This document shows, in pieces, positions 63,695-64,000 of a stretch of 64,000 bases of DNA (the first letter of the stretch is position 1; every line of letters starts with the position of its first letter). The notes beneath the pieces were generated by a model that was given only the letters and a program-made list of their open reading frames with translations, was not told the origin of the DNA and made no database searches. Source of the DNA: an uncultured Mucilaginibacter sp. (GTDB lineage: Bacteria > Bacteroidota > Bacteroidia > Sphingobacteriales > Sphingobacteriaceae); NCBI GenBank assembly GCA_913775265.1, contig CAJYJH010000021.1:62001-126000 (forward strand), written 5' to 3'. A program made the position numbers and the translations under genes.

Positions 63695-63715
63695 TGGTTC
63701 CAATTAATTGAACCA
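63695..63715 (+). promoter_or_regulatory. Near-perfect palindrome over the start of the DUF1801 gene
   Basis: TGGTTCCAATTAATTGAACC with the following A is a 20-bp palindrome with one extra C. Its last base is the A of the start codon. A dimeric repressor bound here would block transcription or translation start. TetR or ArsR-type binding is possible; no regulator is visible in the window. Confidence 0.5.
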
Positions 63716-64000
63716 TGAGCCAAACCGATCCACGTATTGACGCATATATCAGCAAATCTGCCGACTTTGCGCAGCCCATTTTAAATCATTTACGACAATT
63801 AGTTCATCGCGCTTCTCCACAAATTCAGGAAACCATGAAATGGAGTATGCCTTTTTTTGAGTATAAGGGCACGCTTTGTAATATGGCAGCTTTTAAAGAA
63901 CACTGCTCTTTCGGCTTTTGGAAAGGCGCCATGCTGGCCGACCCTGACAACATCCTGAATATTAAAGACGACAATAGCATGGGGCAATTGGGACGCATCA
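63715..64000 (+). CDS. DUF1801 / YdhG-like protein, N-terminal part
   Basis: The first 95 residues from ATG 63715; the gene runs past the right edge. SKSADFAQPILNHLRQLVHR, SPQIQETMKWSMPFFEYKG and LCNMAAFKEHCSFGFWKGAML are the DUF1801 (YdhG/YdeI-like) pattern. These small cytoplasmic proteins have no agreed function, and some are linked to stress or iron. Translation probably begins right at a palindromic operator (63695-63715). Confidence 0.85.
   Translation, partial: MSQTDPRIDAYISKSADFAQPILNHLRQLVHRASPQIQETMKWSMPFFEYKGTLCNMAAFKEHCSFGFWKGAMLADPDNILNIKDDNSMGQLGRI

Overview
The window looks like ordinary chromosome from a Bacteroidetes bacterium of the Sphingobacteriaceae, most like Mucilaginibacter or Pedobacter. 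The evidence is lineage-typical families (GLPGLI protein beside a TonB-receptor-like barrel, DUF4905, DUF4920, DUF1810, TIGR02757, DUF4369-TlpA, short ProS), weak ribosome binding sites, Bacteroidetes -7 boxes of the form TAnnTTTG, and a Rho factor with a long Asn/Arg-rich insertion. The genus is inferred from gene content, not from a marker gene. I see no rRNA, tRNA, CRISPR array, insertion sequence, phage or integrated element.

Layout. 1-7 kb: end of an EEP-fold hydrolase, a beta-solenoid DUF4097 protein, a zinc alcohol dehydrogenase with a small anchored partner, a CAP protein, an NdpA-like nucleoid protein, an epoxide-hydrolase-like enzyme and a DUF1349 protein. 7-11 kb: a minus-strand run of proS, a trans-sulfuration PLP enzyme and a TIGR02757 gene, laced with three short inverted-repeat elements; one lies in frame inside the TIGR02757 coding sequence. 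11-18.4 kb: Gly/Tyr-rich lipoprotein, FadL-like porin, Dps, DUF4905, LysM-RlpA protein, uridine kinase, clan GH-A glycosidase. 18.4-28.8 kb: PH-SHOCT protein with a small winged-helix gene, a GLPGLI/outer-membrane operon with a palindromic operator and an (ATAC)18 tract upstream, tyrS, LigT-like, AcpH-like, MFS exporter, pyrF.

29-47 kb: rho with a long leader, pssA-purS, ispD, queA, a heptosyltransferase-like GT9, a Na+/H+ antiporter, a HAD/CAT-like pair, a 48-residue membrane protein, a cobalamin adenosyltransferase, an MBL hydrolase, a dicarboxylate symporter, a very large propeller-amidohydrolase and a fatty acid desaturase. 47-64 kb: gatB with a TlpA-like lipoprotein, a PhoB-type response regulator, an APC permease, an MFS exporter with MarC, purN, purH, and the rod-shape/elongasome cluster mreB-mreC-mreD-mrdA-rodA. 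The last gene, a DUF1801 protein, runs off the window.

Most genes are housekeeping: translation (proS, tyrS, gatB, queA), nucleotides (udk, pyrF, purS, purN, purH), lipids and isoprenoids (pssA, ispD, desaturase) and envelope growth (mre cluster). The most unusual material is non-coding: at least two families of short inverted repeats (one copy translated as about 31 residues), a tandem palindromic operator next to a microsatellite, and a near-perfect palindrome over a start codon. I did not find a clearly new multi-gene system.
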